Source: Sphingomonas sp. 1F27F7B
Lineage (GTDB): Bacteria > Pseudomonadota > Alphaproteobacteria > Sphingomonadales > Sphingomonadaceae
Length of the DNA stretch: 35,437 nucleotides
Direction: 5' to 3'
NCBI RefSeq assembly: GCF_005503355.1
Contig: NZ_SCMK01000038.1
Span: 1 to 35,437, forward strand
This document shows, one piece after another, positions 8,505 to 15,517 of the stretch. The notes beneath the pieces were generated by a model. It ran no database searches. It was given only the letters and a program-made list of their open reading frames with translations, and was not told the DNA's origin. A program made the translations under genes and the position numbers. Numbering within the stretch: the stretch's first letter is position 1; each line of letters starts with the position of its first letter.

Positions 8505-9949
8505 GCGCGCCCTTCACCCTGATCGTCGCGGGGCGCGACGCGCCGCTCTGGCTGGCCGCCGCCGCGCTCGCGCGCGGGCTCGCGCCCTCCGGCGTGCGGG
8601 TCGCGGCAGTCGAGCTGCCCGGCGCGCGCACCGCTGCCGAAGCCTATGCCGCCTTTCCCGCGCTGGAAGCGCTGCACAACCAGCTGCGCCTGGACGAAGC
8701 GAGCCTGCTCCGGGCCACCGGCGGCAGCCTGACGCTCGGCCGGAACTTCACCGACCTTGCCGGCGCCTGGCCCGCCTTCCTCCATGCCTATGGCTCGGCC
8801 GGCACCCAGATCGGCGGGCGCGACTTCTTCGCGCATTGGGTCAAGGCGCGGGCGCATGGCCTGAACGTGCCGCTGGACGATTTCTCGCTCACTGCCGCCG
8901 CCGCGCGCCAGGGCCGGCTGATGCTGCCCGACGAGGAGAGCACGCTCTACGGGCGCTGCGACTATGGCTATCATCTGCCGGCAATCCCCTATGTCCGCGT
9001 GCTGCGCGAGGCGGCGATCCGCCACGGCGTGACGGTGCATGCCGCGGAGCAGCTGACGGTCGAGCGCGCAGGCGATGCGATCGTCGCGCTCGATCTTGGC
9101 GAGGACCGTCGCCTAGCCGCCGACCTGTTCGTCGATGCGAGCGGGGTGCTGGGCGGGGCGCATCTGAGCTGGCGCGCGCATTTCCCGGTCGATCGCGTCC
9201 TCACCGCCGCCGCGCCGCCCTTCGCGAACATCCCGGTCTATGCCGAGGATCGCGCCGGCCCCACCGGCTGGACCGCGCTCCATCCCGGCCGGCCGGCGAC
9301 TTTCGTCGTGCATGCCTGGTCGAGCGCGCATGCGACCGACGAAGACGCGGTTCGGGCGGCCGGCGCCGCTGCCGGCCTGCCGCTGGCGGGCGTGCGGATC
9401 GATGCCGTCGAGGCCGGCCGCCCGGCAAGGCCCTGGACGGGCAATTGCGTCACGCTTGGCGCGGTCTTCGATCCCGTGCACGGCCTCGACCTGCTCGGGC
9501 TCCAGGTCGGGCTGGTCCAGCTGCTTGCGGGTTTCCCGGCGACCGCGCATTTCGCGGCGGAGCGCGACGAATATAACCGCGCCGCCTGCGAGGCGCTCGA
9601 CCGGCTCCGCGATTTCCAGTCCGCGCATTACGCGCTCGCCCGTTATGCCGGCCCCTTCTGGGACGCCGCGCGGGCGGCCATGGTATCGCCCGATCTGGCC
9701 CATGCCGTCGCGCTGTTCCGGGCCCGGGCCGAGCTCGCGCCGTTCGAGGAAGAGAATCTCCCGCCGGACAGCTGGCGCGCGCTGTTCCTCGGGCACGGCG
9801 TCGATCCCGAGAGCTGGCCGCCCGCGACCGATCGGGTGCCGCCCGAGGAAGTGAAGGCGCAATTCCGCCGCATGCTCGGCTTCGTGCGCGAGCAGGTGCT
9901 GCGCCAGCCGACGCAGGAGGCCTATCTCGCCGGGCTCGCCCATGGCTGA
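8501..9949 (+). CDS. degenerate halogenase-family protein (probable pseudoenzyme)
   Basis: The 482-residue protein is clearly related to its upstream neighbour in length and in stretches such as LDEASLLRATGGSLTLG against LDEAEFMAATQGSFKLG. It lacks the catalytic features. The flavin-binding GGGTAGW is replaced by GRDAPLW (11-17), the essential lysine by threonine (T78), WxWxIP by WTALHP (257-262) and EPLEST by DPVHGLD (324-330). It should not halogenate and may not bind FAD. The reading frame is long and intact with normal high-GC codon use, so it is not a decaying pseudogene. It starts inside the stop codon of the active homologue and ends eight bases inside the next gene, so translational coupling is likely. 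A structural or regulatory partner role, for example a heteromer with the active copy, is an inference. Confidence 0.85.
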   Translation: MSAPFTLIVAGRDAPLWLAAAALARGLAPSGVRVAAVELPGARTAAEAYAAFPALEALHNQLRLDEASLLRATGGSLTLGRNFTDLAGAWPAFLHAYGSAGTQIGGRDFFAHWVKARAHGLNVPLDDFSLTAAAARQGRLMLPDEESTLYGRCDYGYHLPAIPYVRVLREAAIRHGVTVHAAEQLTVERAGDAIVALDLGEDRRLAADLFVDASGVLGGAHLSWRAHFPVDRVLTAAAPPFANIPVYAEDRAGPTGWTALHPGRPATFVVHAWSSAHATDEDAVRAAGAAAGLPLAGVRIDAVEAGRPARPWTGNCVTLGAVFDPVHGLDLLGLQVGLVQLLAGFPATAHFAAERDEYNRAACEALDRLRDFQSAHYALARYAGPFWDAARAAMVSPDLAHAVALFRARAELAPFEEENLPPDSWRALFLGHGVDPESWPPATDRVPPEEVKAQFRRMLGFVREQVLRQPTQEAYLAGLAHG

Positions 9950-10982
9950 GCCGCTGCGCCGTGCCGCCGACCCCGAAGCTGGCCCGCTCGACCGCCTGCC
10001 GCGCGTCTTGGCCCGCACCGCGCCGCCGGCCGCCGATCTCGCGAGCCTGATCGAAGCCGGCGTGCCGGTGGTGCTGAAGGGGCTGTGCGAGCATTGGCCA
10101 GCGCTTGCCGCCGGGCGCGCCGGCGCGGGGGCGCTCGCCGCCTATCTCAAGGGCCTCGATCGCGGCGCCCCGGTGCCGGTGATGGAGGCGCCCGCGCGCA
10201 CCGGCGGCAAGTTCGGCTATGGCGCGGATCTGCGCGAATTCAACTTCGCGCGCCGCAGCGCCCGGCTGAGCGATGCGCTCGACCGGATCCTGCGCCTCGC
10301 GGGGGAGGAGAATGCGCCCCATGTCGCGGTCCAGATGCTGCCGCTGGCGGCGCAGATGCCCGATTTCGTCGCGCAGAACCCGATGCCGCTGCTGCCGGCG
10401 GACGTCGCCCCGCGCCTCTGGGTCGGCGGGCCGGTCCACACGCGCACGCACAATGATCGCGATCACAACCTCGCCTGTGTCCTGGCGGGTCGGCGGCGCT
10501 TCCTGCTCTTCCCGCCCGATCAGCTGGCCAATCTCTATGTCGGCCCGCTCGACAATCCGCCGCCGCTCTCGCTGGTCGATCCCGAGGCGCCCGATCCCGT
10601 GCGCTTCCCGCGCTTCGCCGATGCGCTGGCGAGCGCGCGCGTCGCCTTTCTCGACCCGGGCGACGCGCTCTTCCTCCCGCGCTATTGGTGGCACCATGTC
10701 ACGTCGCTCGGCTCGTTCAATGCGATGGTGAACTATTGGTGGGGCGACGCACCCGCCGGCATCGAGCAGCCGCACGACGTCTTCCTCGCCGCGCTGCTTG
10801 CCTACAAGCACCTCGCGCCGGGCGACCGCGCCTATTGGCAGGCGATGTTCGACGCGCACGTCTTCACGGGGGACGGCGCCGCGCACATCCCGCCGGGCCA
10901 GCGCGGCGTCCTTGGCATGTTGCGCCCCGGCGAGCGTGCGGCGCTCCGCCAGCGCCTGCGCGCCGCGTTCCTCAAGTCATGA
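9942..10982 (+). CDS. cupin_8/JmjC-like Fe(II) 2-oxoglutarate oxygenase family protein
   Basis: This 346-residue cytoplasmic protein matches the cupin_8 (JmjC-like) group. A metal-binding HxD is at H170/D172 (THNDRDHNLACVLAGRRRF), followed by the LAGRRRFLLFPP strand and the distal histidine in PRYWWHHV (H251 or H252). The FIH-like spacing and an early HWPAL motif (51-55) support a hydroxylase fold. Family members hydroxylate protein side chains, tRNA or small molecules using Fe(II), oxygen and 2-oxoglutarate. The substrate here is unknown. It overlaps the pseudohalogenase by eight bases and precedes the GH97 gene by 23 bases. Such proteins recur beside TonB-dependent receptors and halogenases in related bacteria, which suggests a shared but undefined task. 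Confidence 0.85.
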   Translation: MAEPLRRAADPEAGPLDRLPRVLARTAPPAADLASLIEAGVPVVLKGLCEHWPALAAGRAGAGALAAYLKGLDRGAPVPVMEAPARTGGKFGYGADLREFNFARRSARLSDALDRILRLAGEENAPHVAVQMLPLAAQMPDFVAQNPMPLLPADVAPRLWVGGPVHTRTHNDRDHNLACVLAGRRRFLLFPPDQLANLYVGPLDNPPPLSLVDPEAPDPVRFPRFADALASARVAFLDPGDALFLPRYWWHHVTSLGSFNAMVNYWWGDAPAGIEQPHDVFLAALLAYKHLAPGDRAYWQAMFDAHVFTGDGAAHIPPGQRGVLGMLRPGERAALRQRLRAAFLKS

Positions 10983-11005
10983 TCTCCCCACAGGAAAGAA
11001 ACCGG

Positions 11006-13027
11006 ATGACCTCTCGCACTTTCGTCACGCTCCTCGCGCTCGCGCTTCCGGGCACCGCTCTCGCCGGCACGCGCGAATGCGCCCAGTCGCCGGGCAAGGT
11101 GCTGGAAGTCTGTGTCTCGGTCGAAGGCGGCGAGGCGCTGTACGAAGTGAAGCGCGGCGACATCCAGGTGATCGCTCCCTCCACCCTCGGCCTCAGCTTC
11201 GCCGGCGAGCCCCAGGCGCGCTACACTGCGATCACCGATGCGCGCCGCTCGGCATCGGACACGAGCTGGGAGCAACCCTGGGGCGAGCAGCGCCTGATCC
11301 GCGACAATCATGCCGAGCTGACGGTGACGATCGCAGGCGATACCGCGCTGAACCGGGCGATGCAGGTGACCTTCCGCATCTTCGACGACGGCCTGGGCTT
11401 TCGCTATGGCTATGCCGGGATCCCGGCGGACCGGCAGGTGGGCGTCGTCGCCGATCGCACCCAGTTCAGGACCAGGGGGGTGTATCAGGCCTGGTGGTAT
11501 CAGGGCCTGGGCCAGGAGCGGGACGAATATCTCTATACGCAGACCGATGCGCGCCGCATCACGCTCGCCGAGACGCCGCTGACGCTGAAGGGCGACAACG
11601 GGCTGTATCTGTCCTTTCACGAAGCCGCGCTCGTCGATTTCCCCAGCATGCTGCTCCAGGGCAATGGCGCCGGCACGCTCACCGCCTGGCTGATGCCCTG
11701 GCCCGACGGCGTCGGCGCGAAGAAGACCGGCGCCTTCGCCACGCCCTGGCGCACCGTGCTGATCGGCACCACGCCCGGTGCGCTGGCCGACAGCCGGATC
11801 GAGCTCAATCTCAATGAGCCGAGCAAGCTTCCGGACATTCGGAAATGGTTCAAGCCGGGCAAATATGTCGGCGTCTGGTGGGAGATGCACCTCAACCGGA
11901 CGACCTGGGGCAGCGGCCCGCGCCACGGCGCCAACAACGACAATGTGAAGCGCTACATCGATTTCGCCGCGAAATACGGCTTTGACGGCGTGCTCGTCGA
12001 AGGCTGGAACCAGGGCTGGGACGGCGAATGGATCGATAATGGCGACAAGTTCAGCTTCACCCAGTCCTATCCCGATTTCGACCTGCCGATGCTCGCGGCC
12101 TATGCGAAGGCCAAGGGCGTCCACCTGATCGGCCATCACGAGACTGCCGGCGCAGTGGTGAACTATGAGGACCAGCTCGATGCGGCGCTCGATCTCTACG
12201 CCAAGGTGGGGGTGCCGGCGGTGAAGACCGGCTATGTCCGCCATTCGGGCGACATCCTCGACCGCGAAGGCGGCAAACAGTGGTTCGCCGGCCAGTTCAT
12301 GGTCCGCCATCACCTGAAGATAGTCGAAGCGGCGGCCGCGCGCCGCATCACGATGGACACGCACGAGCCGGTCAAGGACACCGGCCTGCGGCGCACCTGG
12401 CCGAACTGGGTGAGCCGCGAGGGCGCGCGCGGGCAGGAGTTCAACGCATGGGGCCGCCCGACCAATCCGCCCGAGCACCTCACCATCCTGCCCTTCACGC
12501 GCATGCTCGGCGGGCCGATGGACTTCACGCCCGGCATCTTCGACATCGAGCATGGCAAGTCGGTGCTTGCCGAGCGCAACCAGTCGACGCTGGCGGCCGA
12601 GCTCGCCGAATATGTCGTGCTCTATTCGCCCATCCAGATGGCGGCGGACCTGCCGGAGAATTACGAGAAGCATCTCGATGCCTTCCAGTTCATCCGCGAC
12701 GTGCCGACCGATTGGGAGACGACCAGGACGCTCGCCTCGGAGATCGGCGACTATGTCGTCGTCGCCCGCCAGCCGCGCGGGGGCGGGGACTGGTATCTCG
12801 GCGCGATCACCGACGAGGCGGCGCGCAAGCTGTCGGTGAAGCTCGATTTCCTGGCGCCCGGCAGCCGCTACGAGGCGCAGATCTACCGCGATGCGCCGGA
12901 CGCCGATTATGTGAAGAATCCGGTCGCCTATGCGATCGAGAAGCGCATGGTGACCGGCGCCGACACGCTGAGCCTCGATCTCGCGCCGGGCGGTGGCCAG
13001 GCGATCCGCTTCAAGCTGCTGAAGTAG
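11006..13027 (+). CDS. secreted GH97 alpha-glucosidase, inverting (SusB-like) type
   Basis: The 673-residue protein has a signal peptide (residues 1-20, ending TALA) and full-length GH97 architecture: N-terminal beta-sandwich, catalytic barrel beginning near KYVGVWWEMH (286-295), and a C-terminal beta domain. The three glutamates used by inverting SusB-type enzymes are present: E379 (GHHET), E454 (MDTHEP) and E478 (GARGQE). The last two are 24 residues apart, as in SusB (E508 and E532). Retaining GH97 members lose the first two, so an alpha-glucosidase or glucoamylase activity is predicted rather than alpha-galactosidase. It should act in the periplasm on oligosaccharides brought in by the receptor. 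The ATG at 11006 is preferred because it opens the signal peptide and follows AGGAAAG by seven bases. It is the last gene of the operon. Confidence 0.93.
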   Translation: MTSRTFVTLLALALPGTALAGTRECAQSPGKVLEVCVSVEGGEALYEVKRGDIQVIAPSTLGLSFAGEPQARYTAITDARRSASDTSWEQPWGEQRLIRDNHAELTVTIAGDTALNRAMQVTFRIFDDGLGFRYGYAGIPADRQVGVVADRTQFRTRGVYQAWWYQGLGQERDEYLYTQTDARRITLAETPLTLKGDNGLYLSFHEAALVDFPSMLLQGNGAGTLTAWLMPWPDGVGAKKTGAFATPWRTVLIGTTPGALADSRIELNLNEPSKLPDIRKWFKPGKYVGVWWEMHLNRTTWGSGPRHGANNDNVKRYIDFAAKYGFDGVLVEGWNQGWDGEWIDNGDKFSFTQSYPDFDLPMLAAYAKAKGVHLIGHHETAGAVVNYEDQLDAALDLYAKVGVPAVKTGYVRHSGDILDREGGKQWFAGQFMVRHHLKIVEAAAARRITMDTHEPVKDTGLRRTWPNWVSREGARGQEFNAWGRPTNPPEHLTILPFTRMLGGPMDFTPGIFDIEHGKSVLAERNQSTLAAELAEYVVLYSPIQMAADLPENYEKHLDAFQFIRDVPTDWETTRTLASEIGDYVVVARQPRGGGDWYLGAITDEAARKLSVKLDFLAPGSRYEAQIYRDAPDADYVKNPVAYAIEKRMVTGADTLSLDLAPGGGQAIRFKLLK

Positions 13028-13042
13028 CAGCTCCATTGCCAA

Positions 13043-13081
13043 CGCCGCCTACCCGCCAGCCCTGCCTTTGCGGGGGCGGCG
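13043..13081 (+). terminator. possible terminator of the sugar-uptake operon
   Basis: CGCCGCC at 13043-13049 and CCCGC at 13052-13056 pair with GCGGG at 13070-13074 and GGCGGCG at 13075-13081, giving a 12-bp stem with a two-base bulge and a 13-base loop. There is no T-run after it, so it may need Rho or act only as a 3' stabiliser. It sits 15 bases after the GH97 stop. Confidence 0.35.
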
Positions 13082-13148
13082 AAGCGGGCGGGGTCGACGA
13101 AAGGCGCGGGGATGACGGAGGGGTGAGTGCGGTGGTAGAGCTTGCCCG

Positions 13149-13700
13149 ATGCTCACGCTGCCCAACCTCCTGACGCTCTCGCGCATTCTCGCGGTCCCGC
13201 TGCTTGCCGCGTTCCTCTGGTGGCCCGAATGGCGGCTGGGCTATGGCATTGCCTTCGCGCTCTACTGCCTGATGGGCATCACCGACTATTTCGACGGCTA
13301 TCTGGCCCGCGCGCAGGGGACGGTCTCCAAGCTCGGCGTGTTCCTCGATCCGATCGCCGACAAGATCATGGTCGCCGCGGTGCTGCTGATCCTCGCCGGG
13401 CGCGGCGTGATCACCGATCTCCACCTGATCCCCGCGCTGGTGATCCTGGTGCGTGAGATCGCCGTATCGGGCCTGCGCGAATTCCTGGGCGGCATCCAGG
13501 TCTCGCTCCCCGTCTCGCGCCTCGCCAAGTGGAAGACCACGCTTCAGCTGCTGGCACTGGGCGGGCTGATCCTCGCCGGCGCGCTGCCCTTCGCCTGGCT
13601 GTGGAACACCGCGCTCGCCGCCTTCTGGATTGCCGCCGCGCTTACCCTGATCACCGGCTGGGACTATCTGCGCGTCGGCTTGCGGCACATGGACAGCTGA
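13149..13700 (+). CDS. pgsA: CDP-diacylglycerol-glycerol-3-phosphate 3-phosphatidyltransferase
   Basis: The 183-residue membrane protein carries the CDP-alcohol phosphotransferase signature DGx2ARx8Gx3Dx3D exactly: D49-G50, A53-R54, G63, D67 and D71 (DYFDGYLARAQG and GVFLDPIAD). PgsA makes phosphatidylglycerol phosphate, the precursor of phosphatidylglycerol and cardiolipin, at the inner membrane. Length and the GIxVSLPVSxLAKWKTTLQ region fit PgsA better than PssA. Four to five further hydrophobic segments follow the active site. The stop shares its last base with the moaD start, so the three genes pgsA-moaD-moaE are probably one transcript. No strong Shine-Dalgarno is seen before the start. 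Confidence 0.93.
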   Translation: MLTLPNLLTLSRILAVPLLAAFLWWPEWRLGYGIAFALYCLMGITDYFDGYLARAQGTVSKLGVFLDPIADKIMVAAVLLILAGRGVITDLHLIPALVILVREIAVSGLREFLGGIQVSLPVSRLAKWKTTLQLLALGGLILAGALPFAWLWNTALAAFWIAAALTLITGWDYLRVGLRHMDS

Positions 13701-13951
13701 TGGAGCTGCTCTACTTCGCCTGGGTCCGCGAGACGGTCGGAGCAGGGCAGGAGTCCGTGGACCAGCCCGAGACGGTCCGCACCGTCGCCGATCTCATCGG
13801 CTGGTTGTCGCGGCAAAGCCCCGGCCATGCCGCCGCCTTCGCCGACCCGGCGAAGCTCCGCGCCGCGATCGACCAGCGTTTCGTGCCGCTCGACACCCCG
13901 TTGAACGGCGCGAAGGAAGTCGCGCTCTTTCCCCCGGTGAGCGGCGGATGA
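13700..13951 (+). CDS. moaD: molybdopterin synthase small subunit (sulfur carrier)
   Basis: This 83-residue protein has the MoaD beta-grasp pattern and ends in the Gly-Gly tail (FPPVSGG) that is adenylated and turned into a thiocarboxylate. It donates sulfur to cyclic pyranopterin in the MoaD-MoaE complex to give molybdopterin. An early YFAWVRE and a late VALFPPVSGG are typical. Its ATG overlaps the pgsA stop by one base (TGATG), and its own stop overlaps the moaE ATG (ATGA), consistent with tight translational coupling and equal production of the two synthase subunits. Confidence 0.93.
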   Translation: MELLYFAWVRETVGAGQESVDQPETVRTVADLIGWLSRQSPGHAAAFADPAKLRAAIDQRFVPLDTPLNGAKEVALFPPVSGG

Positions 13952-14382
13952 TCCGCGTCTCGATCGAACCCGCGCCGATCGAGCTGGCGCTCGAGCTGGC
14001 GGCGCTCGAGGCGCGGGGCGCGGGCGGCGTGGCGAGCTTCACCGGGGTGGTCCGCGGCGATGACGGTGTCACCGCGCTCGAGCTCGAGCATTATCCGGGC
14101 ATGACCGAGGACGCGCTCTGCACCCTGGCCGAGGCGGCGATGGACCGCTGGAGCCTGTTCGGGGTGACGATCCTCCACCGTGTCGGCCGCATGGAAGTCG
14201 GCGAGCGTATCGTCTTCATCGGTACCGCTGCCGCGCATCGCCGCGAAGCGCTCGACGCCTGCGCCTATTTGATCGACCGGCTGAAGACCGACGCGCCGTT
14301 CTGGAAGCGCGAATGGCGAGGGGATGTGGCGAGCTGGGTGGAGGCTCGCCAGTCGGATATCGACGCCGCCGCCAAGTGGTGA
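13948..14382 (+). CDS. moaE: molybdopterin synthase catalytic subunit
   Basis: The 144-residue protein is the MoaE subunit. It has GGVASFTGVVR at 26-36, the HRREAL segment at 97-102, and the lysines K113 and K120 in the LKTDAPFWKRE motif that position the MoaD C-terminus and the substrate. It forms a heterotetramer with MoaD and inserts the dithiolene sulfurs in molybdenum cofactor synthesis. The start is coupled to moaD by an ATGA overlap. The rest of the moa pathway is not in this window. A convergent terminator separates it from oxyR. Confidence 0.94.
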   Translation: MIRVSIEPAPIELALELAALEARGAGGVASFTGVVRGDDGVTALELEHYPGMTEDALCTLAEAAMDRWSLFGVTILHRVGRMEVGERIVFIGTAAAHRREALDACAYLIDRLKTDAPFWKREWRGDVASWVEARQSDIDAAAKW

Positions 14383-14385
14383 TTT

Positions 14386-14415
14386 CCCTCTCCCGCCTGC
14401 GGGTGAGAGAGAAAA
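14386..14415. terminator. bidirectional terminator between moaE and oxyR
   Basis: CTCTCCC (14388-14394) pairs with GGGTGAG (14401-14407) with one mismatch, around a GC-rich loop. The stem is flanked by TTT on the left and GAGAAAAG on the right, so each strand reads out into a short T-rich or A-rich tail. The genes on both sides converge here. Confidence 0.55.
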
Positions 14416-14416
14416 G

Positions 14417-15322
14417 TCAGGGCCGCGCTTCGGTCAGCACATCGGCCAGCAACCGGAAGTCGCGTTCCCGCGGGCTCGCCTTGCGCCACACCAGCGCGAT
14501 CCGCCGCGACGCATTCTCCGCCTCCAGCGGCCGCGCCGCGACCTGGGTATGGTCGAGAATGCCCGAATCCACTGCCATCTCGGGCAGCATCGTCACGCCC
14601 AGCCCGTTGTCGACCATCTGCACCATGGTGTGCAGCGACGTGCCCAGCATCGTCGCCTCGGCGCGCAGCTCGGGGCGGTTGCAGGCGGCGAGGGCGTGCT
14701 CCTTCAGGCAATGCCCGTCCTCGAGCATCAGCAGCCGCGTCTCGTCGATCTCGGCCGGGCGGATCGAGGCGCTGGGATCCATCTCGCCTTCGGGGAAGGC
14801 GACGAACAGCCGGTCGTCGAACAGCGGCGCCGTCTCCACATCGCCGCACGCATAGGGCAGGGCGAGCAGCACGCAGTCGGTCCGGCCATGGTGCAGCCCC
14901 TCACAGGCCTGGCCGCTGGTCTCCTCGCGCAGATAGAGCTTCAGGTCGGGATAGTCGCGCCGCAGCTTGGGCAGGATGCGCGGCAGCAGGAAAGGGGCAA
15001 TGGTCGGGATCACGCTCATCCGCATCTCGCCCGAGAGCGGCCGGCCGGCGGCGCGCGCCAGGTCGCCCAGCTCGTCCGCCTCGCGCAGCACCCGCCGCGC
15101 CTTTTCGACGATCCGCTCGCCCAGCGGCGTGAAGCGCACCACCCGGCGCGTCCGCTCGACCAGCACCACGCCGATCAGCGTCTCCAGCTCGCGGATGCCC
15201 GCCGAGAGCGTCGACTGGGTGACGTAGCAGCTCTCCGCCGCGCGGCCGAAATGGCCATGGTCCTTGAGCGCGACCAGATATTGGAGTTGCTTGAGCGTCG
15301 GGAGATAGGTGGTCTGGGCCAT
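14417..15322 (-). CDS. oxyR: peroxide-sensing LysR-type regulator OxyR
   Basis: The 301-residue LysR-type protein has an N-terminal winged helix-turn-helix (FGRAAESCYVTQSTLSAGI at 25-43) and an effector domain. C205 and C214 lie in LEDGHCLKEHALAAC, nine residues apart as the redox pair C199/C208 of Escherichia coli OxyR. Hydrogen peroxide would form the disulfide and switch on antioxidant genes. The ATG at 15320-15322 is chosen because it starts at the conserved LPTLKQLQYLVAL; a longer open frame upstream runs through repeats and is unlikely. It lies downstream of ahpC and ahpF on the same strand, separated from ahpF by 195 bases of hairpin repeats, so it may have its own promoter. Confidence 0.92.
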   Translation of the reverse strand: MAQTTYLPTLKQLQYLVALKDHGHFGRAAESCYVTQSTLSAGIRELETLIGVVLVERTRRVVRFTPLGERIVEKARRVLREADELGDLARAAGRPLSGEMRMSVIPTIAPFLLPRILPKLRRDYPDLKLYLREETSGQACEGLHHGRTDCVLLALPYACGDVETAPLFDDRLFVAFPEGEMDPSASIRPAEIDETRLLMLEDGHCLKEHALAACNRPELRAEATMLGTSLHTMVQMVDNGLGVTMLPEMAVDSGILDHTQVAARPLEAENASRRIALVWRKASPRERDFRLLADVLTEARP

Positions 15323-15382
15323 TGATCGCCTGTTTCGATTGTCACGGGCGTACATAGTGATGAGGGCGATCATTGCCAACAT

Positions 15383-15509
15383 GCGCCCCTCCCTGCAAGG
15401 GAGGGCGCAGGGGTGGGTGGAGTGCCCGCGATACGGAAAGACCTGGCAATACATATCCGTATCGCCAGGCCTCTACCCAACCCCCGATCCCCTCCCTGAA
15501 AGGGAGGGG
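15383..15509. repeat. compound palindromic repeat (BIME-like) between ahpF and oxyR
   Basis: Two G/C-rich hairpins of like sequence bound the element: GCGCCC-c-TCCCT with AGGGA-GGGCGC (15383-15408) and CCCCTCCCT-gaa-AGGGAGGGG (15489-15509). Between them, CGATACGGA (15429-15437) pairs perfectly with TCCGTATCG (15456-15464), while CCTGGC (15442-15447) pairs with GCCAGG (15464-15469). The order of the arms is A-B-A'-B', a pseudoknot arrangement if transcribed. The flanks GTGGGTGGAG and CTCTACCCAAC are also near-complementary. The layout is that of a mosaic of inverted REP-type units. Confidence 0.6.
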
Positions 15510-15517
15510 AAGGCGCG

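Noticed and set aside
8501..9949. Calling the second halogenase homologue a pseudogene
   Set aside because: No frameshift or stop, full length and coupled to both neighbours; a pseudoenzyme fits better.
10832..13042. 736-codon frame antisense to GH97
   Set aside because: Mirror of the GH97 codon pattern; no recognisable domain or start signal.
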